DNA of 64,000 nucleotides from contig OU744721.1 in the NCBI GenBank assembly GCA_916613615.1, positions 55,004,747-55,068,746 on the forward strand, given 5' to 3'. Below, one piece after another: positions 1 to 13,400 of the stretch (positions within the stretch are counted from its first letter, which is position 1; each line of letters starts with the position of its first letter). Source of the stretch: Steromphala cineraria (taxonomy: Eukaryota; Mollusca; Gastropoda; Trochida; Trochidae). The notes beneath the pieces were generated by a model, which did no database searches, was not told the origin of the DNA, and saw only the letters and a list, made by a program, of their open reading frames with translations. The position numbers and the translations under genes were made by a program.

Positions 1-3000
1 TTAATATGCTGATTAGATTTAAATATGTTTGGCTTTTTAAAAAACGATCCAATTGTATTGAATTTCATTTTATAGATGTTAAAAAATATTATATAAACTT
101 TAAGATTAAATCCAATACAGTTAGTCAGTATAGTAAAATTAAAAGCATAGGTTTCTGGCGTCAGATTTAGCATGGATGTCCAATGGTTCCCTCTCTGATA
201 TTTATCTTTCAATTCCTTTCTTTTCTGATTCTTACACAATCAATCAATCATACTAGACACTTTTGTATTTACTTGGTAATGGTACATCTTCAATGAAATT
301 GCGCATCTTCTGTAAAGAGGAATATGACAATTTCACAATTCTTCTGAAGACAGCTGATAGACATGTACAAACATAAGTAAACAAAATAGTCTATCTGATG
401 AAATATTACCAGGCATATATGAGAACATTTTATTTATGCTAAAGACAGCTGAAAGACACAAACAAACATGAATAAACAGTAGTGTCAATCACAACAGACT
501 ATCCTGTGAAAAACTTCTTGTAAACCGATTGAATCTGCCAAAGAAGCAAACACTCGTTGATGTGTGTTTAAAGATTGGTAGAATTTACAGAGAACATTTG
601 ATAAGTGTTACTGGTATTTGGTACATTTATGCATAATAAAATGATTAGGATCAACTTATGATTATTTAGCATACTTTTGAATCGTTAAGAGTTAGTACAG
701 ATAACAGGACAATATTTTGTTACAATGCACCCTTATTTGAATTTGCATTTATCCTGACCTTGCAATTTTGATGAATTCTAGTGTTGTAACTATTGACGTT
801 TTTAATTATAACGGATATTAAAGTTTTAAAAGTTTTTTAATGGTTAAAATTTGTTACATGATTGTTATTTTTATCATTATTTGTTAAATCATTCACATTA
901 TAGATATTATAGTTATTGCATAACGCTGCTTGGGCAGTATTGCAGCCATTATCGACGTGTATTCACTTATAACTGCCAATATCCACTTTCATAGTTCAGT
1001 ATAACGAAGAATATTTTTAGACAAAAATGCAACATTTTTACAAATAGCAATAACCAAAAGAAGTGAAAAACTATCTATTTTTCATTTTATGTCCCAAATG
1101 CAAGATTCAATTATTTTATGTGGCCACATTTACTGAATCATTATGTACTTATTTATTAAGGCTAACATATATTGTTGTCAGAAATTTGAAGTGAGGAGAC
1201 TTTAAATCATTCAGTTAAAATCAAATGCATTGGTAAGCTTGAAGTCGCAAAGTCATCAAAAATGAATCAAAGTGTCTTGATAGAGCAATGAACCCGCATC
1301 AAACGTCTTGTACAGCAGCACATCAGCACATCGTAATGTTGGTGGTCGTCAAAGGTCAACAAGGCAATGACAAGACCAGTGTGTCACCTTCAGGCAAGTC
1401 GTCAATCATTCTGAACAGCTACCAATCTGAGAAATAAGATCCTGAACGCCTCTGGGATAAATATTTCCACATAAGGAAACAACTCTCTACTGCCAACCAC
1501 ACTCAAGGAGAGCATATGTTTGCACCACTCTACCCCCGCCCTCCAATGTTTAAGTAGGCGACATAGGCATTGAAGAGTTTGCTACAGCATGCCAAGGCCA
1601 AGTATATTTTATAGATAATTCTTTGAATATGCATAACAAATCGTAAATAACAGTACATTTGATCATTTCATTAGGCATAAATATACCAAATATCATACCC
1701 GTAACATTTATCAAAATGACTTCGCCTAAGTTCACTTCACACATCAGTGTTGGAACCATTTGGGACAGACGACACCGGTATAACGGAGAAAACAAGACAG
1801 TTAAAATGATACCAACACGGAAAGTGTTATATAACAGGGAAGGAATACGAACTTTTTAAGTGTGCAATATTATACAATGAAAGAGAGAACTATAGTGCTT
1901 TTGAATAACGATATGTTGGTTTCAAAGATTATTGTTCTAAGTAGAAATTTATGGTTCTGTTATTGTATGTAGGCAACTAGTGAAAACATGTATCCTCTCT
2001 AGAAATGATATTCATATAATATACAATGAAAGGATGTTCATCAGGGAGTAAGAACACTGATGAGTTTTATTTGGGTTCTTGGAATCACTTCCTTCCTAAG
2101 CCAAACTTACTACATCTCTAACCTTTAGGTTGATACTGTATTCTGTAAAAACATTCCTTCCTGCTTCATTATATTTTGTAAACATCTCAGCTACCAACTC
2201 AATAAGGTTGCTATGAGACTTGATTACAGTGTGCCTATATCTCAATGTTTCAAGTGATGTGATTACATTAGCGTAAAGGAACAGACAGGGATAGAAATTG
2301 TAATCAACATACCATTTTCCATGTTGTTTAGACGTGCTGATATAAGAGCTGGAAAGAGGAATGACCCAAAGTTTGATAAAAAAAAAAGATATACATGTAC
2401 CAAATTGATGAATAACTACATGTGACTGATTGATCGAAATTCTAATCAACACTGCAGTGGGGTTTTTATATAAGCTGAAGAAGGAAAAATTAAATTTCAT
2501 AAACAATACTGATGGTAAGTTTTAGGTTGATTTCTTAGTAATTCTATTATTATCTCCTTAGGTAAATATTTGTCTTAATCAATAGTGATGAAAATGTTTA
2601 ATACTTACAAAATAGTGACAAATACATCCCAATAAAATTTTACACAGTGAAGCATGTTATAATTGTTTCAAGTTTTATTTAATCTGACGAAAACATAGAG
2701 ACTCTTTGTTTCCACATAACTAAACAGAGTTATACAGTAAAAATATGTCAACTGCCAGGCACGACAATATTATGAAACGCAACATCATGGCAATGTTGTG
2801 TAATTTACATCATTGTTCCATGTTCTCACATCAGTCAACGCAAATCATTTTATGAAAGGCTTCAAATAAATTTGATTACATGGTTCATTACTTTTGTTAA
2901 TTTGATTTTGTGTAGACAGTAATATGCAATTACAGCAAATCTAATTATTTATTGATTCTTTGATTATTGACATGAAATTTACACTTTTGGTTACTGTCTT

Positions 3001-4413
3001 GTTACTAATGATTGTGGAAAATGATTACTAAAGTAATTGGTTTTCAGGTCTTTTTTGGACAGTATTGTTAAAATATCAGTACAAAATATGTATTAAATCA
3101 TTGATATTCCTGCACACATGTACATTATAGACACTCATGCAATAGAAGTATCATTTGGAATCAGAGGAAGTAAACACATCTATGCACAGTAACTTGCTTT
3201 AATATTACAATCATGTTGGTAGAAGCGGTGTTTTACTATTTTTGTAATTCTATGACCCTTTTAAATCATTAAAGGGTCACATCCTCAAAAACTTGAATTT
3301 CAAGTGATAAAAGTATATCTATAAGCTTATAAGAAAATAGTTTTACTCGCTTAAGCAGCATGCAATATGCATAATTGTTATAATTTAGACCGGTTGGCTA
3401 AATGGCATGATATTAAAAAATATAATTGTCAATGTTATCTCATGAAAGCTTATTTTATTTTAATGAGTTTGGTATTGTATTTACGATGCTAATTAACACG
3501 CATGATGACTTACATTTAACAATCGACAAATATCACAATATAGTCAAATAAATTTAAGACATCTAATAAGTCTTAGTTTACCTAAAAATGAATATAATAA
3601 TATAAAATGTCAAACCACTCAAATCAGACCTTTGTTTTATTTTTCAAATGTGACAGTTGGATGAGATTTACCAATTACAAAGTTCGAACATAATAAATTG
3701 CCCGGGGCGGAGGACATTATCATGATAGTTGACCGGGGCGTAGGGACGTTATTTAGGTAACTGCCTTTGGAAGCGAAATTGTATCAAACCTGAGTGAAAT
3801 TACGAAAAATAATAGAGTGACATTACAAGAGGTTAATTTTCACATCAGTTCTTAAACGTTAATAAATTTCCTTCCTTTAAATCAATGTAGTACTAATGCA
3901 ACAAACGGATGCTCAAATCAAAACTATATTGTTATAATATCATGGCACCTTTTCCTTTTTTAAACTAGTTACTCGTTATACCGTTATTTTATATATAGGG
4001 GCATTGCATTTCAGTAAAATGTTTGCATACATTATTGTATTTTGTTTCATGGACAAGTTTCTATTTTTCAGATTGAAGATCCTAATAAAACAATCATGGT
4101 GCAAATGATAACTTTCGGTAAAGTGGGTGATCTTATCATTTAAAAAAAGACAGGAATCATCTAACAAAATGTAAAAACATCAAGCAAAAGATCACCATTG
4201 ACCTCTCTTAAACATAATAAAGTGCATATCTATTGCTCTGTCTCAATACATAAGCATTGCTCTTAGAAGGCAACAACAACACAACACAGGTGATTAATTA
4301 GACTTGAACCAAGGAAATGAATAACTGTTCCGTACTGTCCAACTGTCTTGTATTTGTTCATGTCACTTTCTCTATGTGAAAGGATATGACGTCGGATACA
4401 CTCTTTGAGCATG
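1..4413. other. 3' flank of gene A, no supported gene
   Basis: AT-rich non-coding sequence, largely colinear with 37,710-41,060 and 48,355-48,900 of copy B. The only coding-like stretch is the possible orphan exon at 2,124-2,330. Other open frames are short, AT-rich and not conserved as protein between the two copies. Confidence 0.6.
2124..2330 (-). other. Possible orphan exon or dispersed module, LVAEMF motif
   Basis: On the minus strand an open stretch encodes a run containing IELVAEMFTKYNEAGRN and ends at a donor-like AAG|GTTAGA. The same stretch in copy B (about 39,585-39,700) has a better donor, AAG|GTAAGA, but lost 14 nt inside the LVAE region, which breaks the frame. An inverted relative lies at about 30,300-30,510 on the plus strand, and decayed relatives occur near 27,935, 43,490 and 43,745. 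I do not recognise the protein. It may be a real exon of a neighbouring gene family or a dispersed repeat that happens to be open. Confidence 0.25.
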
Positions 4414-4495
4414 TTACATGTATCCCTCTTCCTCAAAATAGCTCTCCAATTGCTCCACTACCATTTCCTCTTCCTCTGTGCTGGGCTTCCTACAC
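4414..4495 (-). CDS. Gene A exon 14: terminal exon with acidic tail
   Basis: The acceptor CTGCAG is followed by 82 nt to a TAA stop. It encodes CRKPSTEEEEMVVEQLESYF and then EEEGYM, an acidic tail. The phase joins exon 13 and the copy B exon has the same length and stop. No clear polyadenylation signal was picked out downstream. Confidence 0.78.
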
Positions 4496-7400
4496 CTGCA
4501 GTAGAAAATGTATACATTATAGGTAAATTGAGGATATCTGTCCTTTCTTGACAATACTATGTTTATCTAAGCGAGTGAAGTAGAAGGTTTATATGTTCAC
4601 AAGTGGCGCAGCAATGAGTGAAAGTTTTTTTACTTTTCTTCCCAAGGAGATTAGATAAACATGGTCAAGATTTGACGATTGACGAAATCCCCCAATTTCA
4701 TGTTGAGCGGTCTCATGGAAAAGCCTGTCGCCGCGGTTACAGTGTGACGTCATATGAGAACTGTTTACGTCAGACAATTGTATCATGACGTCAAACTATT
4801 GAAATTGACGTCACTCTAGTGATGATAATTTCAATGTCAAAATATTGTTATAATGGTTACCGTCACCGTAGCCAGATAGAGGATTATTTGACTGGCAGAA
4901 CAGAGTATCTCATTACAATTATATAAGGAATGATGGTGAGATGAGTTTCGTAATTAGAAAAATAATATTCTTATAATCAAAAGGCAATTTTCATATTATA
5001 GTATCTTGTTTGCTTGTATAACTTGCTTATCGTTAAACAAACAATATGTATGATTATAAACTTTATCATATGTATTTTAACATTCTCAACACCGATGCAC
5101 CTTAGCTATTTCCAATGAGGTTAAAGTCATATCGTGGACCTTCTCCATGAACTTACCATTTTGCTGTTGTTTTTCTCAGCCATAATTGAATGTCTTTGAG
5201 ATTGAGTTCGCCAAGGTTTATGTCTACAGCTTTGAAGAATTCCAACTCTGTATTGAATCTCTTTTTTGATTGACAAAGGAGCTGAAAAGATTAAAATGAT
5301 TCTTGGAACAAATCTTATTAAATACATTAACGGTGTCCTATACATTTAAGATTATAAATGCCTAGGAAATAAGCAAATATATTTGTAATGTTATTCCATT
5401 TAATGATTGTTGGATGCTGATATGATAGTAAGTGACTTGGGGTTAACGTGCTTTGGTATGATGTCAGCTATTAAACAAGTAGATTTAGTTATCGAGTATA
5501 GAATAAAGTGTCGTACATGTACTTCAGTAAGATGTCCTTACTTCAAACATTTGCCGTTCTGGCATTCGGAAGAAATTGGGATCCTTTACACTGCTAATCT
5601 GGGTTTCGGAAAGCCACAAAAGTTTCAGGAGATCTTCCCTCAATCCGAGCTGGTCCACCAGACACTTCAAGAAATCCTCGGAATAGGGCATTACTGTACC
5701 TGGCAACAGATGATTAAATTTGGTAACCAGTAATGAAACATCCATTTTATTTGTACCACAATGTTGACTAGCTATCTAAGTCTCGTTAAACATAGCAGTG
5801 ACAGAAATGTTATTGAATGTAAATGTTTTATCTGCCTGGCCTTAAGGGTTGCATTGCACTTTTCGCGATTCCAAATCGTACATTATCAATCTCAACCAGA
5901 GCAAGGTATATTGTTAGTATGAAATGTGTTCTAGACCTTATCCAGCATATAACATTGGCTCTTAATGAGGAAAACTTTTTAAAATAATTTTTTTATGATA
6001 TTTGCTATCAATGTTTAAGTTATGAAACTTTAAGAGTATTATTCTTATCTAAAAGTTCAGGAGCTATACAATAAAGCTTATACCTTTTGGCACCTCCCAT
6101 GTTCTGCTTCTTGCTCTCTTGGCCCATTTTGTAAATTCATCATTTTCTGTTTTATGCTTTTCAAGCCTATTTAAAAGTTCAAACAAATGTCAAGTTAGCA
6201 CAGCTCACAAAATAAATTTATCTAAGAAGAAACGAATTAACGATTAAATTATTGTTACTATTATCATTACAATTTGTAACATATTTGTGAAACACATTGA
6301 AAATAGGATAACCAAAAAACAAATTCTTGATATAATAAAGTATTATGAAAAAACTCTAAGACAACTTACACCATACGTCCTCACATTATGCTTCACGGTT
6401 AAAGAAATAAATAGAGACTCATTGGTGAACCACCGCTACACACATTAAAAACTGGTCATATGTGCATGTGATTCACTGTGATTCCCGGTCCCAACTTTTG
6501 ATCAGAAAAGACCCTAACAACATACTTACTAAAAAAAATTCAGAATCAAAGTAGCCAAAGAACTTATCCTCTTCTAGATCTTACTAAATACCATGTTAAG
6601 TAACAAAATATTTAACATCTTTTAGCTGTAGATTGGAAATAGACCTTCCCCCAAAATGCACTAAGTTTAATTTTTTTTCATGGAAACCATCAAAAAATCA
6701 ACACCAAAATCAGAATAACCAAAATAGCAAAAGGCACCACTCCACAACTAGATTACCAGGTTTCTTAAAAAATATTGAACGTTTGTTTTGGATATGCCCC
6801 GGAAACGAAAGTATTTTGGAATTACAGGACCAGAGAATCATGGAATCAGGGAACCACGGAAGCAACTGAAAACATTATGTCTCCCGCAAAGCTTTGCAAG
6901 GACATATAAAGTGAAAGTTTATGCTACCAGCAATCTAGCTCCTGGATCACAAACTCCTCAACATCTTTCCTTCCAACTTTGCTGAGAGCTGATGTCAGAC
7001 TTCTCACTCCCTGATCTTCCCTGGTCCTGCAGTTGTTCCTCCACATTGTCATCATCTGGTACCGAGACGATGGTCCATATTGTGAAAAAGAGTATCGTCC
7101 TTAATTGTACAAACAACTTTGAAAAAGGAACAAACTTTCAACCAAAGCATATTAGCCAGATAACTGATATCACGAAATATGTAGAAACGTTTTCAACAGT
7201 TAATGTTTTGACAGCGGGTTGAACCATACTCAGTTACTGACTTTATAACTCTTTAAACATTTACCACAAAAAAATTCAAATGCAATCATACTCTTAGAAA
7301 TTTGGTAATAAAAATGTTGATCAATGTTCAGTTGTCAAACATGAAACATTTGTTTGTTTGTTTTCGTAATGAAACGTAGGTTACCTTAATTTTTCTATCT

Positions 7401-10400
7401 GTAACAGGTATATCTGCTATGTCAAGTGAACTTTTTGCCAATACAGTTTTGTTGTCATTTCTAAGAATAATGTTTATGGTATGTATCCTTTATGTTTCAA
7501 CGGCTCTCTACGTTACTAATACCGTTCAAAATGTTAACGCTTGTGACATCATCGGAATTTTCAAAAGAAGCTCCGACCTTTTAAATTTGCATCAGTATCC
7601 GTATATGACAAACAAGATGCCGAAAATATCAGTTGGCATTATTATGCCGAGAACATAATCTATTGTATGATAAATGTAGGTTACCTTGATCTTTTTATCT
7701 TTAACTAGTATATCTGGCATGTCAAGTGAGCGTTTTGCCACACCAAGGTAGAGTCCAACTTTGTACCATTCATCAGAGAGTTTGCTCGAGACTTTCTCCA
7801 AGAATAGGTCGTTTGTGAATAATTCTTGAAGATAAATAAAAAAGGGATGTAAATTGAGGAAGTGTATGTAGTAGCGTTAGGAGGGGTCTCTTAGCAAGAG
7901 ACCACAAAGCCACTGGGATGATTCGTTCATGGACTTATTACATAGTATATGCAGTAAAGTTATAGCCTGAAACATGGAAAATAACAATATAAGTTTTTAT
8001 TATGTGAGCGTATTTTTCCGGCAATCCGATTGGTCGAGAACAGGTCACATGACAGTCGACAAAAAGTGATATTGACTTGACCCCCGTGACCCCGAGTCCG
8101 ACCAAAAGTGATATTGACTTGAGTTACTAAAAATAGAGTCGATGACGTCAAACCGTTGTTTCATGACGTCATGCTATTAATATCATGACGTCATTGACCA
8201 GTCCTCGCCAACAATCGAGCCCAAATGCCGCTCATTGCTGTAGGTATCCATTATGTCTTGATTTTTTTTTAACGAGACATAATAAAACAATTATGGACTG
8301 GTGAGTTCGGTCAATACCTGTTTTTATAGACCCGAGTAAAACAATATCGGACTTCGTCCTCGGTCAATATTGTTTTCCTCGGGTCTATAAAAACAGGTAT
8401 TGATCTCATCACCAGTCTATAATTGTATAATGTTAAATAAATAAAAGTTCATCACATGTTAAATATATTTTAGTTTAGCAATCCTTACATTTACTGAAGA
8501 ATCATTATGATAAATTGATATATACAAGTACATAATGCTCAAGTAACCAATGAGAATTAAGTAAATACGCATTACCATAATTACCATAAACAACAATTAA
8601 TAAGATTGCCATCATATAAATAAATAATTATAATACACACAATGGTACACTATGTCAAATAATGTGACGTCGCACATATGATAAATATTACCACAATATG
8701 TATTATGAATATATGGCGAAAATGACAAATATGAAATACAGCATTGACTACAACATTGAGTACAACATTCAGTAAACGTACCAGGTTGGTTGAACCTGTG
8801 CTCCTGCATACAATTAGAGAAGGATGCAGGATGAATATATACTAATGCTGATGGTGATATATACAAATGTTTAAAAGAATAACTACGGTAAAATATACAT
8901 GCAACCACAAGTATAACCAATCACACTTACAACATTCATTCACTCACACATTCACTTATTATAGTAATGATAATAAAGATATACCCTTTACTTATACATA
9001 TATACATATTACTTATATGGGAACTAACCCGAATTATTTATACTATACTTAAATGTTATCACCTATTCTAATAAAAAAATAAGATTAATATGATGGATAA
9101 AATACCTACAGAACTCACTGTACTGTGAGTTAATATCAAAGAATTAGATAATGTAACCATGAACCCACTGTACTGTAGGTTCAACATGAAACTATAAATT
9201 ATGGCTAATAGTAGGACAGTTTACTAAAACCTTAATGTTGATATAAAACAATATAAGATAAACTGTAAGTCTAGCAACTATTTAGATATCCTTCACCATG
9301 GAGATATAAACTTCATGATGAAAAGTACCCTAACTCACTGTACTGTGAGTTATCATGAAATACACTTTATACAATGATACATAATAAATAATGAATAGAA
9401 TTTAACTCTAGCCGATATTATAATCAACTATGAAATACATACAAATACAACACCAAATATATACACAAGACTAGAGATAACTAACCTTTGCTATATGAAA
9501 ACACATCCTGACCACCTTGGTCTCGATCCTTATGAAATAACACAAATCACATCGTGAAAGTGACTAACCAGTACAACTTTTAATATTGCCAAATAGAAAC
9601 TTATTGAATTTACCTTATAAAGCCTATGTTACGCTTGAATTACCATAAGAAACGCAAGCAAGGGGCGTGCTTGGGGACTGATTGCAATGTGAAAAGCATG
9701 CAGTGCAAGTTAGTAAAGCTGCAGTTAAATAACACTAATGATTAATTTGAAGTTTAGAGAGCTATGGTATAATATAAAATGGTTAGTTTTGCTTAGTTTA
9801 ATGAGAATATAATTCTCATCAAAAGATCACAAAGAAATATACACAAAGAACTTAATTAAGCACCCCTCATTTTGTAAAATGAATGTGGGTGCTCTTGGAC
9901 TATTTGGATTAATTTGATGTATTGACCACTCCAGATATAACAATTGCTTTTTTATTGACTATTTAATTGAACTTAAGATCGCTAATAAGCAAAAATAACG
10001 AAAATGTGAGAAAAACTGTGAGATTACTGAAATTTGGCCAATTATAACTATTGTCATAGGGGGAAAACTACACATTAAACTTTGGATGTTATGAATCAAA
10101 AATAACAATAATGATCCCTAGTTGACATTCATACACAAAAACCCTTTTTATCATGCATGATAAGAGGCTAGCAAGACATTGAATTTCCAGTACTTTTTTC
10201 ATCAAAAATTGATAAAATGCCTATAGTCTTAACATCTGTAAGTAAATTTGAGATTCCTTGAGTTGAAATTGTTGACCAAGCAGTTCTCCTTCGTTCAGAT
10301 AATCAATTTTCTTTGACAGTGGCCAATTAATGTCTTTGTGCAGTTTTCTTTAAATTCATTTTTTGATAATTTTGTGATTTTGAAGGTTCATACTGCTTTA

Positions 10401-13400
10401 ACGATTTACTTTTGCCATGAGGTTATTTACCAAAAAGTCATCAATTCACTCAAGAGAATGATAATAATCACATTGCAGCCAAAAATATTGACTTTCATTT
10501 TCAATTTTAAAGTAACTTGAATTTTGACTAAAAAATACCAAGTTTTTGTAAAACCAGTTATTCAGCGACAGTGAATCATAAGCCGAATGAAGTTTTTGTT
10601 TCCACAAAGCTAGATGATCGTTCTATTTAAAAATCCTTATTGTTATTGTTTTGTTTATTTTCAGCAGTGTTTTTCTGTTTGAAAAAGTGAAGGGTGCTTA
10701 ATTAAGTTCTTTGTGTATATATACAATGCACATGTTTATTAATAAAATTATGTATAATACAAATCATTGACTCTGCCACAGGTACTTCATGGCTCTCGCT
10801 TCAACGGGACATTACATCATGATATTAAAAACTTTAAATCAAATCAAAATTATATCGAAATTGTAGTTCTAGTGATCCATCTAGTTAAAACTAGCTGTAA
10901 TCTATACGCCCCTAAGTCCTCACGTAACGTGAGGACTTCGTGGACGTATACATTACAGCTAGTTTTAAATAGATTGTTCTCGTGATAGGATTTACAGACT
11001 GCAATAGTTGGAATAACCTTCATCTGCAAACTTTTGAGATGCAATTTGCATGACCTCACCGTTTAAATGTATGGCCTCCACAGATTCCTCGTCTACAGCA
11101 CTGATTCCATCAAGGTGCAAGGTCACAAGGCCGAATATTTCATCTTCAGAGTTTTTTGGACGTTTGTCGACCTTTTTGATAATTTTCACGAGGGCATTGC
11201 TTTGGTCATAGTGTTTGCGTTCAATCTCAAATTGTATGAAATTTTCATTTTTGCGTTTTGGATGGAATTCAAGCTTTTGCAGATCTTTAACTTTGGCTGC
11301 TTCACTTACAGTGAATTCAAAACATGTTTTGGGAATGACATTGAATTTATTCCTCTTTGGATAGCTAGGCTTCTGATCCTGGAAACCTTCAGTTTCCCAA
11401 AAGGACACCCTTTTATACGGATCCTTCATTGTACATTCGACAAGGGTTTTGTATTTGTTTGTTGCTGAATTTGCATTCAACATAACGACAAAAGAAACCT
11501 TGTACTTTCTATTTTTGGCCTTGGGGTACAAAACAGCTGCTGCTTTCTTGACCTCATCCCTTTCTTTTTCGTCAGTTTTTGGATCTTCTCTCGGCATTGA
11601 AGCTGCTACTGCCTTCTTGACCTCATCCCTTTCTTTTTCGTCAGTTTTTGGATCTCCTCTCGGCATTGAAACTGCTACTGCTTTCTTGACCTCATCCCTT
11701 TCTATTTCGTCAGTTTCTGGATCTTCTCTCGGCATTGAAACTGCTACTGCTATTTCGCTATGAATAAAAGTTAAAGTTGTTGGGCTTTATAAACATTCAC
11801 CATGTAAATAAAACATTTTTACGAAATAAGTGGTTTTTATTATGTACATATATGTTTTTACTTTGAAAGAGCAAGGAATGATGTCGTCATTTGGCCATTA
11901 GTTCCATAATCAATGTGTGATATGGAGAAACTTATAATGCTTAAGTGAAATCTAGCTGAAATACAATACACTGTCCAGACATTCCTTTTTTGAACAGATA
12001 CGTGATGACTGCATGCTTTTCAACATCATTCATTTCCAGTTTCTTCACCGCTATGCACTTATGGATGTGACATCTCGAAAACTACTCTTCATACGCTTCC
12101 AATATGTCAATAGCCAAGTTAAGAGTTCAATTGGAAGTATTGTATTATTACATCATGCTTGTTGTACGAACTTTCTTATTTACCCTCGAACATCTGGAGT
12201 TATATTTGTATCATAGTTCATACCCACAGGTCGCTCCATTTGTTGTCGGCTGTGGTTTTCCTAATAGTTACCCCAAGACCTGATTTCAAATTCAAACATC
12301 CCGCGCTGATTTTGTGCAGATTTTGACAAACTGCAATGTGGGCGTGGTACAAAGCATTTATTTCATCCAATCACTCGAGGTGAATCCAGTTAGACTTGCG
12401 TCCTCGACAAATTCAGCTGTCAATCAAGCAGCGATCAGGTGTGATGTAACTTGATTCACCTCTCGTTTATGGATGAAGTAACTACTACTCAAAGCATAAT
12501 GCAATGACACGACCTTTGGAGGTATTCATTTTCCATTTCTCATTAAAAAAAAAAATTACCTGCTAAAATGTGATGTTTTGAATGTCATTTTCCCAGGTGC
12601 CTGATCAGGATTGTTGGAAACAATGTCCCAGAGGGACAATTCTGGCTCGTCCCAAGTAGGAGTCCGCCTGCTCACAACGTAAAGCTTGGACTTCTGCTGG
12701 CAGTCTCGTGGTAAGGGAAGCGTAACCGTCACTTCCTTTTGAGGCTGTTCGTTCTTGGTGTGATTTATTTCGTAGATGTTGGACACTGCAATAACTTCTA
12801 TTTGTGCCACTCCTAACTCTGCCTTGGTGTAGGCAGGTCGAGGTATTACCTGAAAGTAAGTGATGGTGGTTTTTAGAGTGAAAAAATAATTTTGGGTTTT
12901 GCTAATTAAGGAAAATAGGAAATCTTGAAAAAAATGAGGGAAACCGAAGTCTTTCGTAGGAAAAGAATAAGGAGAACGATAATTGCAAAACATATTATAA
13001 TTACCTCTAGAGTCAGTTCCCCTTTATCAGAGAAGGACTTCTCTGGTATGTCAATCTTGATCAAGCTGTCCACACACGAAACAAACGTTCCGCCTTGACG
13101 TCCAACTTTGAAGTGTTCTACTCTTGGGCGGGTTACCAGTACTAAGGAGAGGATCTCTTGCAAATCCAAATCCACGGTGCAAATCCACTTGTTCTGAAGA
13201 AAAAGGACTTAATGACTTTAAGATTTCAAAACACTTCACAGTTAAAATAATAAATAGCATTTTAAAATGGTTGAACCAGCACCATGAGATCCCTTTAAAA
13301 ATAGATCCTTTATTTTACGTCTTAAGATAGCAATGTCATTCATTTAATTCAGGAAACAATTCTTAGCCTATTTGGGCTTTTTATAACAACGACCTATTTG

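Larger units (their letters stand above)
7870..10800. other. 2.9-kb block in intron 8 present only in gene A
   Basis: Copy B joins the two flanks directly near 52,550, leaving an intron of about 155 bp; in gene A the intron is about 3.2 kb. The block is AT-rich and contains hairpin elements (8,273-8,440), three copies of a small hairpin motif near 9,114-9,350, CRE-type octamers near 8,140-8,195 and a TA-flanked inverted-repeat element at 9,838-10,720. No supported gene was seen in it. Confidence 0.7.

Noticed and set aside
5407..5733. 108-aa plus-strand frame
   Set aside because: It lies opposite exon 12 of gene A, and the minus strand carries the splice sites and cross-copy conservation.
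6922..6930. TAG directly after the death domain as the gene's stop
   Set aside because: It overlaps a donor (TG|GTAGCA), and four more exons with matching phases are conserved in both copies.
10992..11763. Ending gene A at the TAA at 10,992, and plus-strand frames across this exon
   Set aside because: Death-domain exons with matching phase follow downstream in both copies. The plus-strand frames are shadows of a conserved minus-strand exon.
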